64,000 nucleotides of DNA from Niallia nealsonii (GCF_002835805.1 NZ_PISE01000011.1:124001-188000); one strand, 5' to 3'. Counted from the first letter of the stretch, positions 1 to 8,328 are shown. The notes: generated from the sequence alone by a model not told the origin. Program-made: numbers and translations.

Positions 1-92
1 GAGCCTAAGTTGCAGTTAATGTCACGGCGTATAATATCCTCTTGTCCGTAATCCGCAATTTCAGATGTTTCCTGAAGCTGAAAGATTTCTGT
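1..92 (-). CDS. nrdE: Ribonucleotide reductase NrdE, exon 3 (partial, runs off left edge)
   Basis: Translating the minus strand from 92 gives TEIFQLQETSEIADYG and continues to INCNLGS at the window edge, which fits class Ib NrdE directly after the SNLC catalytic motif. The exon starts with ACA (Thr) in phase 0, so it continues the frame of exon 2 (ending at 1217) once the intron is removed. It carries the catalytic Glu of the N-x-C-x-E radical motif (second residue of this exon); the Asn and Cys lie in exon 2. The rest of nrdE, and any nrdF, lies outside the window. It is too short and too interrupted to appear as a free-standing reading frame. Confidence 0.88.
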
Positions 93-1216
93 CCTAATCT
101 TTAGCTAAGCTCGCTAGGCTTAACCCATGGGGCTGCATCTCTACAATGCAGAGGAGACTATATCACAACCCTCAGCTCAACCTGGTGGGGTTCTCCGCTT
201 TTCGGATACACTGTATCCTACTCTACTCGCTTCTTCACTGAAGTTTTTCATCCAGCTATGCTTTCGATAGTCGTTAGGCTTTTAGTTATCGTATTCGTTC
301 AGAAAGTCTCTTATAGGTAGGAAATTTGTCGTTATCGAGACGGCGGATAGTGGTTGCCGTGGAAGTTCCAATCGCCTTAGCTGCTTCCTTGATGCTAGCA
401 TACACCACACCATCTATCTCAACCTTGCATGTTGGATTATTCATTTTCTTCACTATCTGATTTTTGGGAACGGCTCGTTTCCAATCAGGGAAGTTATCTG
501 AATCCAACCGATACGACATTTTGGTGACGCTCATTCCGAGTGCTTTAGCTGCCTCTGTCTGGCTTTTGTACTCTATCCCTTCTATTAGGACAGCGCGATT
601 GTTCGCGGCCTTCACCGAATTAATCATACGTTCTGTTTTGGGCTTTCCGTATTGATGATTCGATGTTCCTGACATTTGACTCTTCCTCATTAAGCGAATC
701 TCTTCTTTTCGAGGATTTGTAGTAAAGATATCTCCACCGATAGAAGTCATCTTAATGTTGTAGTAGTCAGGAGACAGAACGGCGTTTCGCTCGAGAATGT
801 AACGCTCTTCCATCGCATTCAGCTCTTCGTCCGTGTAGGCTTCTTCTAAAATGACTTTTTCGAAATTCTCCTTGCCATATTTTTTCATGGCTCGTGTCAG
901 GTATAATCCTGAACCCAAGTATTTCTTCCAGTCATTCTGGCGAGCGTAAATGCATTTTCCTATATATTTCTTTCCATTCACCTTGTTTATGGTTTCGTAG
1001 ATGAACCCATAAGGCACTTTCTCTGCCATTTGCACGACCTCCGATCATCCAATATAAGGTAATATAACCATTAAGATGTAGGATTCGCAACTGGAATATT
1101 TCGATACGATAACATTTAGCACGGTGATGACCGCTACCCTTTTCTAAGTCGGTAGGGCTTCTCCCGTTTAACGGAGTTATTCGACTGCCATTACTGACAG
1201 AAGGTGCTAGTAGTTA
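93..1216 (-). other. Group I intron 2 in nrdE
   Basis: A 1124-nt insertion separates two in-frame NrdE exons. The upstream exon ends in T (…CTGTGT) and the intron ends in G just before ACA, the usual U/G boundary of group I introns. Near the 3' end the minus strand has the core-like blocks GACTATCGA (264-272) and GATATAGTC (156-164), and the same two blocks recur in the neighbouring nrdE intron. A GGGAGAAGCCC-type segment lies near 1140-1165. Without removal, the host frame ends at the TAA immediately after the cysteine codon. Boundaries come from protein continuity and are firm to within a base or two; the intron subclass is not determined. Confidence 0.88.
286..1029 (-). CDS. GIY-YIG homing endonuclease in nrdE intron 2
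   Basis: A GIY-YIG nuclease domain lies at the N-terminus: YGFIYETINKVNGKKYIGK is the signature, followed by a conserved Arg/Glu-containing region to about residue 95. The C-terminal half holds two tandem NUMOD1-like DNA-binding helices of the form (I)EG(I/V)xYxSxxEAAKAxG…RRLDxDxFPxxKR. Such enzymes cut the intronless allele and drive intron homing. The ATG at 1029 was chosen because GGAGG lies 8 nt upstream; an upstream GTG (1035) overlaps that site. The gene sits wholly inside the intron, leaving the 3' core elements free. It is probably active, since the frame and signature are intact. Confidence 0.88.
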   Translation of the reverse strand: MAEKVPYGFIYETINKVNGKKYIGKCIYARQNDWKKYLGSGLYLTRAMKKYGKENFEKVILEEAYTDEELNAMEERYILERNAVLSPDYYNIKMTSIGGDIFTTNPRKEEIRLMRKSQMSGTSNHQYGKPKTERMINSVKAANNRAVLIEGIEYKSQTEAAKALGMSVTKMSYRLDSDNFPDWKRAVPKNQIVKKMNNPTCKVEIDGVVYASIKEAAKAIGTSTATTIRRLDNDKFPTYKRLSERIR

Positions 1217-1576
1217 ACACAGATTCGACATTTTGATTTGTCCAATATCCTTAAGAGCATGTCCTCTGTTTGCATTAGATTTGTTCATGAAGTATGGATA
1301 GCCTGATTCCAGCTGGATTTGGGCAATTTTTGTGATCATTTCACGTGCTGACATGGCGACACGCTTTTTCACATTTGGGTTAGCCACAAGCTCTTCATAC
1401 ATGTCATCCATTCTCATGTCATCCAAATGAACACCATATTCCTTAAAGACGCTGAAAGGAGCGAATACATATAGCTCTCTATTTTCTTTCGCCAATTGAA
1501 AAAATTTATTTTCCACAATTAATCCAATAGAAAGTGTTTGGATGCGTGACTTCTCGTCCGCATTTATTTTTTTTGT
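1217..1576 (-). CDS. nrdE: Ribonucleotide reductase NrdE, exon 2 (120 codons)
   Basis: It encodes TKKINADEKSRIQTLSIGLIV through QIKMSNLC, a standard internal NrdE segment. The exon begins at ACA (1576) in phase 0 and ends at TGT (1219-1217). The last residue, predicted Cys378 of the spliced protein, matches the catalytic cysteine of the class I large subunit (Cys439 in E. coli NrdA, Cys388 in Salmonella NrdE). The Asn two residues before it is also a radical-relay residue. The reading frame extends upstream to an ATG at 1600, but those eight residues are intron sequence, not protein. Confidence 0.9.
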
Positions 1577-2701
1577 CACTTTACCCAAGGCTTTCGCCAA
1601 GGAGTGGACTATATCATCTACTATAATAGTAGCCTTGCACTTGGACGGGCGCTAATCTCCCGCCTACTCTACTTGCTTCCGTCTTATGACGTGCGTTCGA
1701 TAGTCTCTACACCTTCTTGCCAGAATTGATAATTTGGAAATCTGTCGGATAATACTCGATACTTTATTGTATTACCTGGTACACCGAATGCTTTACCAGC
1801 AGCTGCAAAAGAATCATACTGAATGCCCTCAACAACAATCGGTTTCTTTTGCTTTTCTCTGCCTTGATTGACTTGACCCTTTTGAGCTTCACTAATCTTC
1901 TTCTTAGTTTCTTCTTTGTGGGTCTTTCCCTTACGAGCTTTAGACATCTTCTCTTTCGTTTCTTCACTGTGCTTTCTACCATCGAATCTCTTAGTAATTG
2001 TCGCCCTCATCTTTTCCATATGTTCTGGATTATCATACCAAGGGTTATTCTCTCCCTTGTTTATTTGCGATAAGAACTGTTTTACTTCATCCGTATGGGT
2101 TTTACCATACATGTGATTTAGTTCGCCTGGTAGGGCACCTCCACGGGCAACAGGATGACCATTGTAGCAATACTGTTTTCCGTAGTGTTGGTCAAGAAAC
2201 GTTTGCTCCTTCTCGTGAAGGATGTCTTTATCATTAGGTAATTCGATAATACCCGCAAACTCAAATGATTCTTCCCCATATTTGTTCCACGCTCGTTGTA
2301 AGTGAATACTATGGTGTGTACCAGCATTCAATTTATTTCGATGCGTTTTCCATCTCACCTTAAAATCATTTGAACTTCCGACATAAAAATTTCCATTTAT
2401 TTTATTGGTTATCATATAGATTCCGCAATTCATAATCTTCACCTCTGAGACTAACATAACCATTAGTTTCATCTGCGTCAATTATTTTTCGTCTGCAATA
2501 ATCTATTCTGACAAGCTTGGCACGGTATTGCCTGCTATCCATTTCTGGACCGTAGGTTCTCTTACGAAGCGTATTCGTGAACTCGTCTGGGATTCCATCT
2601 CCAGAGTCATCATTCCTTAGTTAACTTCTACCGTTAGCCGCTTATTAAGCGACACCACTTTTGCATGTGTTCACAAGGTTAGTAACTGGACGCAAAAATT
2701 C
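1577..2701 (-). other. Group I intron 1 in nrdE
   Basis: A 1125-nt insertion lies between codon 258 (GAT, Asp) and codon 259 (ACA, Thr) of nrdE. Exon 1 ends …CTTGGAT and the intron ends …AAAGTG, again T before and G at the end. It has the same 3' core-like blocks as intron 2: GACTATCGA (1697-1705), GAGTAGAGTAGG, and GATATAGTC (1607-1615). The nearly identical size and core suggest the two introns are related copies. Removing both restores one continuous NrdE frame, which is the best evidence available without a structure model. Confidence 0.88.
1684..2433 (-). CDS. GIY-YIG/NUMOD homing endonuclease in nrdE intron 1
   Basis: The N-terminal GIY-YIG domain begins CGIYMITNKINGNFYVG. It is followed by NUMOD3-type repeats (GKTHTDE, GRKHSEETKEKMSKARKG, GKTHKEETKKKISEAQKG) and a C-terminal NUMOD1-like helix (EGIQYDSFAAAGKAFG). 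The ATG at 2433 was chosen because AGAGGTG precedes it by a normal distance; the frame is open to 2481 with no ribosome site. The C-terminus ends at 1684, only about 15 nt from the conserved GACTATCGA block, so the ORF runs to the edge of the intron core. It is a homing endonuclease for intron 1 and related in design to the intron 2 enzyme, though its repeats differ. Confidence 0.87.
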   Translation of the reverse strand: MNCGIYMITNKINGNFYVGSSNDFKVRWKTHRNKLNAGTHHSIHLQRAWNKYGEESFEFAGIIELPNDKDILHEKEQTFLDQHYGKQYCYNGHPVARGGALPGELNHMYGKTHTDEVKQFLSQINKGENNPWYDNPEHMEKMRATITKRFDGRKHSEETKEKMSKARKGKTHKEETKKKISEAQKGQVNQGREKQKKPIVVEGIQYDSFAAAGKAFGVPGNTIKYRVLSDRFPNYQFWQEGVETIERTS

Positions 2702-3475
2702 ATCCAAGAATTCTACAACATCCCAATGGAAGATGTTCAAATAAGCAGCTCCTGCGCCTTTTCGCTGGCCCAGTTGGTTTGCATAGGAGAATGTATCCTC
2801 CAAAAGCTTCATGACTGGCACAACACCTGATGCGGCGTTATCAATCCCTTTAATCTGCTCATTGCGGGAACGAAGCTTCGAAAGGTTCAGAGCCACACCG
2901 CCTCCTATTTTCGATAGCTGGCCAGATGTATTGATATTGTGGAAAATCGAATTCAAGGAATCGTCCATTTCCAATAAGAAACAAGAGACCATCTCACCGC
3001 GTCGGCTTCTGCCGGCATTCAAGAAAGTAGGCGTTGCAGGCTGGTAGCGCTGCTCTATCATAGCGATTGCTGTTTTCTTCGCCTTGTTGAAATCTCCTTG
3101 TCCCAAGAATAAAGCAACGATGATAATGCGGTCCTCATATGTTTCGAGGTAGTTTTTCTTATCATTCGTTTTTAATGCATAATCCTTATAGAATTTTGAA
3201 ATGGCCATATAAGATTGGAATTCAAAATGGTAGTCATACACTAGCTTTGTGATTTCCTCTATCTCGGAAATCTTGTATTGGTCCAAAACCTGTGGGTAAT
3301 AGAAATCTTCTTCTACCATATAAGTAAATTTTTGTGCCACAGAGTCAAAACGAATCAATTTTGGCTTAATTTCCGATTCTAGGAAGTCAGCCACCGCTTC
3401 TTTGTCTTTTTCAAGGCGAAAGAAGCCTTTTTCGTTAAGCTGTGTCACTTCGTTGTTTAATTCTATGTGTCTCAT
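2702..3475 (-). CDS. nrdE: Ribonucleotide reductase class Ib large subunit NrdE, exon 1
   Basis: These are the first 258 residues of NrdE, which reduces ribonucleoside diphosphates with the NrdF radical subunit and flavodoxin NrdI. Visible family features are PATPTFLNAGR, GEMVSCFLLEM (Cys165, redox-active cysteine) and GGGVALNLSKLR. The class Ib short N-terminus lacks an ATP-cone. The reading frame continues 19 residues into the intron before a stop, so a naive call would give a false 276-residue product. AGAAAGGG lies upstream of the ATG. The gene overlaps nrdI by 41 nt, as expected for one transcript. Full function depends on splicing out both introns. Confidence 0.93.
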
Positions 3476-3836
3476 AGCTAATATTTCGCACCCTTTCTCT
3501 AACTATTTCCACATCTTCGGGCATACCGCTCATCTCAAACTTATGTAAAATCGGTACCCCGTACATATTTGATATTTTATTAGCGCTTAAAGCAAAATTT
3601 TGTCCCCAATTTTTATTTCCACTAGCAACTACAGCATAAAGATTGATGTGGTTTGACTTAAGGAAGTCTAAAGTTGTTTGAGGAACTTGTCCCATGCCAG
3701 TTGTGTAAGTTAATAATATATAAGGTTCATAGACTTTTAGTCCAGTCTTTAATTCTATCCCTTTATTTTCTGTCAATCCTAATTTATGAAAAAATCGGCG
3801 CACATTGCCCGTCTTACTGTCAAACACGATAAGCAA
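3435..3836 (-). CDS. nrdI: Ribonucleotide reductase flavodoxin NrdI
   Basis: NrdI is the flavodoxin-like partner that helps form the dimanganese-tyrosyl radical in NrdF. The start FDSKTGNVRRF (FMN phosphate loop), LLTYTTGMGQVP and VVASGNKNWGQNFA are family hallmarks, and the length (133 aa) fits. Translation appears to start at TTG (3836-3834), since AAGGAGGG sits 7-8 nt upstream and there is no ATG in range. It is first in the operon and overlaps nrdE, whose start lies inside its 3' end. Confidence 0.93.
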   Translation of the reverse strand: MLIVFDSKTGNVRRFFHKLGLTENKGIELKTGLKVYEPYILLTYTTGMGQVPQTTLDFLKSNHINLYAVVASGNKNWGQNFALSANKISNMYGVPILHKFEMSGMPEDVEIVRERVRNISYETHRIKQRSDTA

Positions 3837-3938
3837 AATTATTCCCTCCTTGAGGATTTAAATGAAAAAAAGGGAGCAAGCAATATTTTATCCTATATCC
3901 CCTGTTTTTCACAAGGGCTACTAAATACAGATGTTTTT

Positions 3939-4002
3939 AGAAAATATATCTCAATATATTGTGTCTAAGAACTATCTAATCGTTTTTTGGCACTAGAGTC
4001 AA
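3939..4002 (-). promoter_or_regulatory. nrdI promoter with candidate NrdR box(es)
   Basis: On the minus strand TTGACT (4002-3997) and TTAGAT (3979-3974) are separated by 17 nt. Just downstream lies ACACAATATATTGAG (3964-3950), close to the NrdR-box pattern ACACWATATATWGTGT. A weaker AT-rich half (GATATATTTTC) follows at about 3951-3940. NrdR boxes overlapping an nrd promoter are the rule in bacteria. The match is by eye, so the box is a candidate only. Confidence 0.45.
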
Positions 4003-4297
4003 TAGAGTCTCTTTGAATTTTTTTGTCAACAATTATAGCTTAAAAATAATAGATACTTAACAAAGTTTTCTATATATATTTGCCGATGTAAACAAGAAAA
4101 GTCTGATGAGGACTGCCCTCATTAGACTTTTCTTTGAGAAAATTTATTCTATTATTTTTATAAAAATAGTTGTTTTGGTTCATATTAGCGTTATAAGTTG
4201 TAATATTCTCTTTATTCAATAAACTTGTTAGATAAGTTAAAAATATTAAAACAGAAGCTCAACTGATGGATAAGAAATAAAAAGGCATTTAACAAAA
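4003..4297. other. AT-rich intergenic region between nrdI promoter and SPL-type gene
   Basis: No credible gene is visible here. The stretch holds a second TTGACA on the minus strand (about 4029-4024), a hairpin annotated separately, and otherwise low-complexity AT-rich sequence. Confidence 0.5.
4095..4134. terminator. Hairpin, possible terminator
   Basis: The arms AAAAGTCTGATGAGG (4097-4111) and CCTCATTAGACTTTT (4117-4131) pair with one wobble around a 5-nt loop. Short T-tracts flank both sides. No gene ends directly at it on either strand, so it may be a leftover terminator insulating nrdI from upstream transcription. Confidence 0.5.
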
Positions 4298-4343
4298 TTC
4301 CCAAGATAAAAAGCTTGAAAAATCCAGCTTTTTATCTTGGGAA
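4298..4343 (-). terminator. Rho-independent terminator of the SPL-type gene
   Basis: A perfect 18-bp stem, 4298-4315 with 4326-4343, has a 10-nt loop and a TTTTGTT run following on the minus strand. The stop codon of the upstream gene (4334-4332) lies inside the stem. Confidence 0.85.
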
Positions 4344-5165
4344 GGCTTCTTTTTTAGACACTCTTATCCTTTCACTAGGAAAATATTTAGTAAAATATTT
4401 TTCCACCCTTACATGTATATCTTTGCTGTACCACTTTAATAATTCATGCTCTTGAAATAAATTTGGCATGCCTAATCTTTCTGATCGTTTCCCCATAGAA
4501 CCATCTCCAATACTTAATGTATCAATCCAAATATGGTCCACGATTCCAGCCAATACTTTTGGAAAATCAGGGGTAAATGGCAACACAGGAGAAATCGAAG
4601 CTTGGGTCGATATTCCTGCATCATAAACTTCTTTTAAGGCTTTTAAACGCAATTTAATTCCAGGAGCAAATGGAGAAAACAGTTGTTTTATATCTTCTCT
4701 ATCTGTTTCAATTGTCATGGATACAAGGACATCACATTTTTCTTTTAATTTTACTAACAAATCAATATCCCTTGTAATAAGTGGACCTCTTGTTTGAATT
4801 TGAAGAAAATCAGGGGGATATTCGATCATTTCTTCTAAAATTCCTCGTGTAATGTTGGTTTTACGTTCAATGGGTTGATAGGGGTCTGTTGCGGAGGACA
4901 TAAAAATATTCACAGGTTTGTTTTTTTTACGAAGCCTCATCATTTCATTTCGGTAATTTTCTGCTGCGTTTGTTTTGATATCCAACCATTCTCCCCATGG
5001 AATTTCTTTGAATCGTTGAATCGGCATTTCTCTTACATAACAATACTTGCAAGAAAATGCACAACCGCTATATGGATTCAATGAATGGGTAAATCCGACA
5101 TCCAAGTACCCTTTTGCTTCCGTAAGAATCTTCTTTGCAAGAATTTCTTTTATCTCAATCCCCAT
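4332..5165 (-). CDS. SPL-family radical SAM protein
   Basis: This 277-residue protein resembles spore photoproduct lyase-type radical SAM proteins. The SAM/4Fe-4S motif is SGCAFSCKYCYV with Cys35, Cys39 and Cys42 (C-x3-C-x2-C). Further family features are SLNPYSGC, SSATDPYQPIE and the C-terminal NLFQEHELLKWY. It is shorter than SplB (about 340 aa) and belongs to the general SPL-like group often found as a single gene, so DNA photoproduct repair should not be assumed. It is monocistronic, with its own terminator. The substrate is unknown. Confidence 0.8.
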   Translation of the reverse strand: MGIEIKEILAKKILTEAKGYLDVGFTHSLNPYSGCAFSCKYCYVREMPIQRFKEIPWGEWLDIKTNAAENYRNEMMRLRKKNKPVNIFMSSATDPYQPIERKTNITRGILEEMIEYPPDFLQIQTRGPLITRDIDLLVKLKEKCDVLVSMTIETDREDIKQLFSPFAPGIKLRLKALKEVYDAGISTQASISPVLPFTPDFPKVLAGIVDHIWIDTLSIGDGSMGKRSERLGMPNLFQEHELLKWYSKDIHVRVEKYFTKYFPSERIRVSKKEAFPR

Positions 5166-5249
5166 ATATGCCTTTCCTTCCTTTAAAGTGAATAGAACGA
5201 ATTTAAAACCTTCCTTTTCTATTTTTCGAAAAGAATGGTCTCATGCACC

Positions 5250-5858
5250 TTACATTTTTGTTTCTAGCTTACTTAATAAGGCATTGGTGCCTACTGCTAA
5301 CCCTGCTGCTAACAAACTTCCCCATAAAATCTTATAAACATTCATTGTTCTAAGTCCATCAAATAAAAGACTACCTAGCCCACCTGCATTAATGGAAGCA
5401 GCAATCGTTGCAATTCCTATAGTAGAAACCAAGGAAAGTCGAATGCCTGTAAATATTGATTTCTTAGATAAAGGAAGTTTAATCTTAAAAAGCAATTGCA
5501 TGCTGCTCATCCCCATTCCCTTTGCCGCTTCCATAATGGCTGGATCGACTTCATTTAGACCAGCCATAAAATTGCGCAACAATAAATATTGATTATAAAT
5601 GACCAATACAATAATTGCAGTCGATTGACCCAATCCTGTTACTGGAATCAACAAAGCAAAAAGAGCTAAACTCGGTATTGAATAGATAACAGAAAAGATA
5701 TAAATGAGAGCTTTCGAGACTATTCTTGAATACACAGAAAGTATGGTTAAAATAGAAGCAAGCAGAAGGGAGCTTGCTAGAGTAATCACTACCATTTCAA
5801 TATGTTCTAATAAGGCATTACCCAATTTATCAGGATAATTCATAGCATAATCTAGCAA
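5250..5858 (-). CDS. Osmoprotectant-type ABC transporter permease (OpuCD/YehY-like)
   Basis: A hydrophobic protein of about 200 residues with five or six membrane segments and a BPD-transport loop (EAAKGMGMSSMQLLFKIKLP) that contacts the ATPase. The GxGxxxxIxxGG-like end (INAGGLGSLLFDGL) is typical of the ProW/OpuC family. TTG at 5858 is preferred because GGGAGGG lies 6 nt upstream; this overlaps the ATPase gene end (5852) by 7 nt. It is last of four genes for a choline/betaine/carnitine-type importer. The substrate cannot be read from sequence. Confidence 0.88.
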   Translation of the reverse strand: MLDYAMNYPDKLGNALLEHIEMVVITLASSLLLASILTILSVYSRIVSKALIYIFSVIYSIPSLALFALLIPVTGLGQSTAIIVLVIYNQYLLLRNFMAGLNEVDPAIMEAAKGMGMSSMQLLFKIKLPLSKKSIFTGIRLSLVSTIGIATIAASINAGGLGSLLFDGLRTMNVYKILWGSLLAAGLAVGTNALLSKLETKM

Positions 5859-6625
5859 CCTAATCCCTCCCAAAACCTCTCTTGCTGCCTTGACGATACA
5901 ATTAATGAAGACACAAATTCATCTGCAGGCTGATTTACAATATTTGCTAGAGTGTCAAATTGACGTACTTTCCCCTCATTCATGATAATTACCTTCGTTC
6001 CAAGTTTAAACGCTTCGTTAATATCATGAGTAACAAGCAAAAATGTCTTTTTTAACCCTCCATGAATGCGCAAAAGTTCATTCTGAAGGTTCATTCGATT
6101 AATTGCATCAATAGCCCCAAAAGGTTCATCCAATAACATAATCTTTGGATTAATTGCCAATGCTCTTGCAAGTCCGATTCTTTGTTGCTGGCCACCAGAT
6201 AATTGTGATGGATAACGATTCTTAAAATCATTAGGTTCCAGCCCTACAAGGTGCAGCAATTCTGTTACTCTTTCATCTATTTCCTTTTTACTCCATCTTA
6301 GTAATTTTGGTACTGTCGCAATATTCTCTGCAATTGTCATATGGGGAAATAAACCGACTTGTTGAATAACATAACCTATGCGTCTTCTTACCGTAACTGG
6401 ATCGACCGTGGAAATGTCTTCATCAAATAGCTTAATGGCTCCTTCGTCCGGCTCATATAAACGATTAATCATTTTTAACAAAGTTGTTTTTCCAGAACCT
6501 GATGAACCTAAAATGGTAATAAATTCCCCTTCTTTTATGGTAAGGTTAACATCATCCACTACATTAGATTTTCCATTTTTAAATTTTTTGCTTACATGAC
6601 TAATTTCTATTGCTATTTGAGACAT
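5852..6625 (-). CDS. Osmoprotectant-type ABC transporter ATP-binding protein
   Basis: This is a complete ATPase: Walker A GSSGSGKTT (about 37-45), Q-loop VIQQVGLFPH, signature LSGGQQQRIGLARAL, Walker B IMLLDEPFGAID, H-loop LVTHD. At 257 residues it lacks the C-terminal tandem CBS domains that give OpuA/OpuCA ionic-strength sensing, so it is closer to the YehX/short OpuC type. It sits between the binding protein and a permease gene on one transcript. Confidence 0.9.
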   Translation of the reverse strand: MSQIAIEISHVSKKFKNGKSNVVDDVNLTIKEGEFITILGSSGSGKTTLLKMINRLYEPDEGAIKLFDEDISTVDPVTVRRRIGYVIQQVGLFPHMTIAENIATVPKLLRWSKKEIDERVTELLHLVGLEPNDFKNRYPSQLSGGQQQRIGLARALAINPKIMLLDEPFGAIDAINRMNLQNELLRIHGGLKKTFLLVTHDINEAFKLGTKVIIMNEGKVRQFDTLANIVNQPADEFVSSLIVSSRQQERFWEGLGC

Positions 6626-6645
6626 ACGCCCTCCTTGCTAATCAA

Positions 6646-7536
6646 CTATTTAATTGATTTATAATACTCTTTTGCTACCTCTTCATATTCTTCTTTATCT
6701 ACATCTACTTTTGCATTTAGTGCCGTAATCGTTTTAGTATCAAGTGTTGCACTAACCTTATTAATAGCTTCAGCTATCTCTGGATTTTCTTCCAAAACCT
6801 CATTGCGGATTACTGGTGCTAAATTATAAGGGGGCCATACTTGCTTATCATCTTCTAATAATGTAAATTCATCTGTATTTACTAATTGTCCTTCTGTTGT
6901 ATACGCTGGCGCTACATCCGCTTCATTGTTTTTTAAGATTTCGTACTTCAAGCCATTATCATAAACCTTCGAGGATTTCCAATCTAATTTTCCATATACT
7001 TTTTCTAATACTGGAATTCCATCTTCCCTTTGATCCACTTCACCTTGTGATGCAAATCTTAGTTCACTAGCATGTTTTTGCAAGTCTGTAATGGTAGTAA
7101 TCCCCAACTCTTTTGATACATCTGTTCGAATAACCAAACCTGCACCATCATTTGCTTGAGAATAATCAAGCCAAGTCACATTAAACTGCTTATCATATTC
7201 TTCTTTGACCGTATCATACACTTTTTGAGGATCAGTAATTAAATCCATTTTTAGAATCGTCAATAGTCCCGTTCCTGTATATTCTGGATATAAATCAATT
7301 TCATCGTTAATAAGAGAGGTATGAATGACAGATCCTGCAATATTAGGAACCCTTTCCACCTTATACCCTGCATCTTCAAGAGCCAATGAATATAATTCTC
7401 CTACAATCAAATTTTCCGTAAAATCTTTTGTTCCTACACGAATGTTTTTCCCACTACTATTTTCATCCTTATTTCCACAGGCAGCTAAACTTAGTGTCAA
7501 TGCTAATCCTATAACTCCGACTAAAAATTTTTTCAT
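6646..7536 (-). CDS. Osmoprotectant-type ABC transporter substrate-binding lipoprotein
   Basis: A lipoprotein signal (ALTLSLAACGNK, lipobox LAAC with Cys20) is followed by an OpuAC/ProX-family fold. Family features include VGTKDFTENLIVGELYSLALE, the ligand-loop NDEIDLYPEYTGTG and ASQGEVDQREDGIPVLEKVYG. This is the external receptor for quaternary-amine-type compatible solutes. A strong ribosome site precedes the ATG. It is the second gene of the operon and has 20 nt to the ATPase gene. Confidence 0.9.
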   Translation of the reverse strand: MKKFLVGVIGLALTLSLAACGNKDENSSGKNIRVGTKDFTENLIVGELYSLALEDAGYKVERVPNIAGSVIHTSLINDEIDLYPEYTGTGLLTILKMDLITDPQKVYDTVKEEYDKQFNVTWLDYSQANDGAGLVIRTDVSKELGITTITDLQKHASELRFASQGEVDQREDGIPVLEKVYGKLDWKSSKVYDNGLKYEILKNNEADVAPAYTTEGQLVNTDEFTLLEDDKQVWPPYNLAPVIRNEVLEENPEIAEAINKVSATLDTKTITALNAKVDVDKEEYEEVAKEYYKSIK

Positions 7537-7547
7537 CCTTATTCCTC

Positions 7548-8204
7548 CTATGCCCTAACGTATTTATGCTTCAATAGGAATCTATCCATTAAATCAAGAC
7601 ATAATCCAGCTAAAATGGATAAGATGCCAACTGAAATGCCACCGATCAATAGTAAATCCATTCTATTCAAACCTAATCCTGTAAAAATGATGCTTCCTAA
7701 ACCACCTGCACCTATTTTGGCTGCAAGTGTTGCACTTGCAATAATCTCAATCATTGCTGTCTTAATTCCTGTTAAAATGAGAGGCATAGCCAAAGGCAAT
7801 TTAACCTTCCAGAACACTTGTTTTTCGGTCATGCCGACTGCATATGCTGTTTCTAGCATAAAATCTGGCACTTCTATTAAACCTGCCATTGTATTCATAA
7901 GAATAGACGGAATGGCAAGCAATACAAGGGCAACGATGGCCGAGTTAGCTCCTGCTCCCATGATGGGAATTAATAAAATCAATATAGCTAAACTTGGAAT
8001 GATCCTTAATACATTAAAAACAGCCATGATTTTCCTGTCGATTTTTTTATACTTTACACAGATATATCCAAATGGAATTCCTATAACAATAGCAATTATC
8101 AAAGCAATGAAACTAATCTCTATATGCTCTTTTACAGCAATAAAAAAAGTATCCAGATTGTTCGTAAAGTAATCTGCAATCTGAAGCCAAATATTGTTAT
8201 TCAA
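7548..8204 (-). CDS. Osmoprotectant-type ABC transporter permease (OpuCB/YehW-like)
   Basis: A second permease of the same family, with the coupling loop ETAYAVGMTEKQVFWKVKLP and the end AAKIGAGGLGSIIFTGLGLN. The frame is open from an ATG at 8225, but GGAAGGAG inside it places the likelier start at the TTG 8204-8202 (6-nt spacing). It is the first gene of the importer operon; two non-identical permeases are usual for OpuC-type systems, which work as heterodimers. Upstream, 8205-8328 holds no recognisable operator. Confidence 0.88.
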   Translation of the reverse strand: MNNNIWLQIADYFTNNLDTFFIAVKEHIEISFIALIIAIVIGIPFGYICVKYKKIDRKIMAVFNVLRIIPSLAILILLIPIMGAGANSAIVALVLLAIPSILMNTMAGLIEVPDFMLETAYAVGMTEKQVFWKVKLPLAMPLILTGIKTAMIEIIASATLAAKIGAGGLGSIIFTGLGLNRMDLLLIGGISVGILSILAGLCLDLMDRFLLKHKYVRA

Positions 8205-8328
8205 ACTAATCTCCTTCCACCTCATTATCTACTAATTGATATAATTTACTGAAAAACATACAAGTAAAAAATATGGACTTTCTATCAGATTGCTAGCCTG
8301 CCGCTTTGTTTATAATGTGTTTCGTGAA

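Noticed and set aside
1578-1600. ATG at 1600 as the start of a separate 128-residue protein
   Set aside because: The first eight residues are intron 3' end; true NrdE sequence starts at the Thr codon 1576 and joins exon 1 in phase.
93-2701. Inteins instead of introns in nrdE
   Set aside because: The insertions contain stops in the host frame and lack intein splice motifs, while U/G boundaries and shared core blocks fit group I introns.
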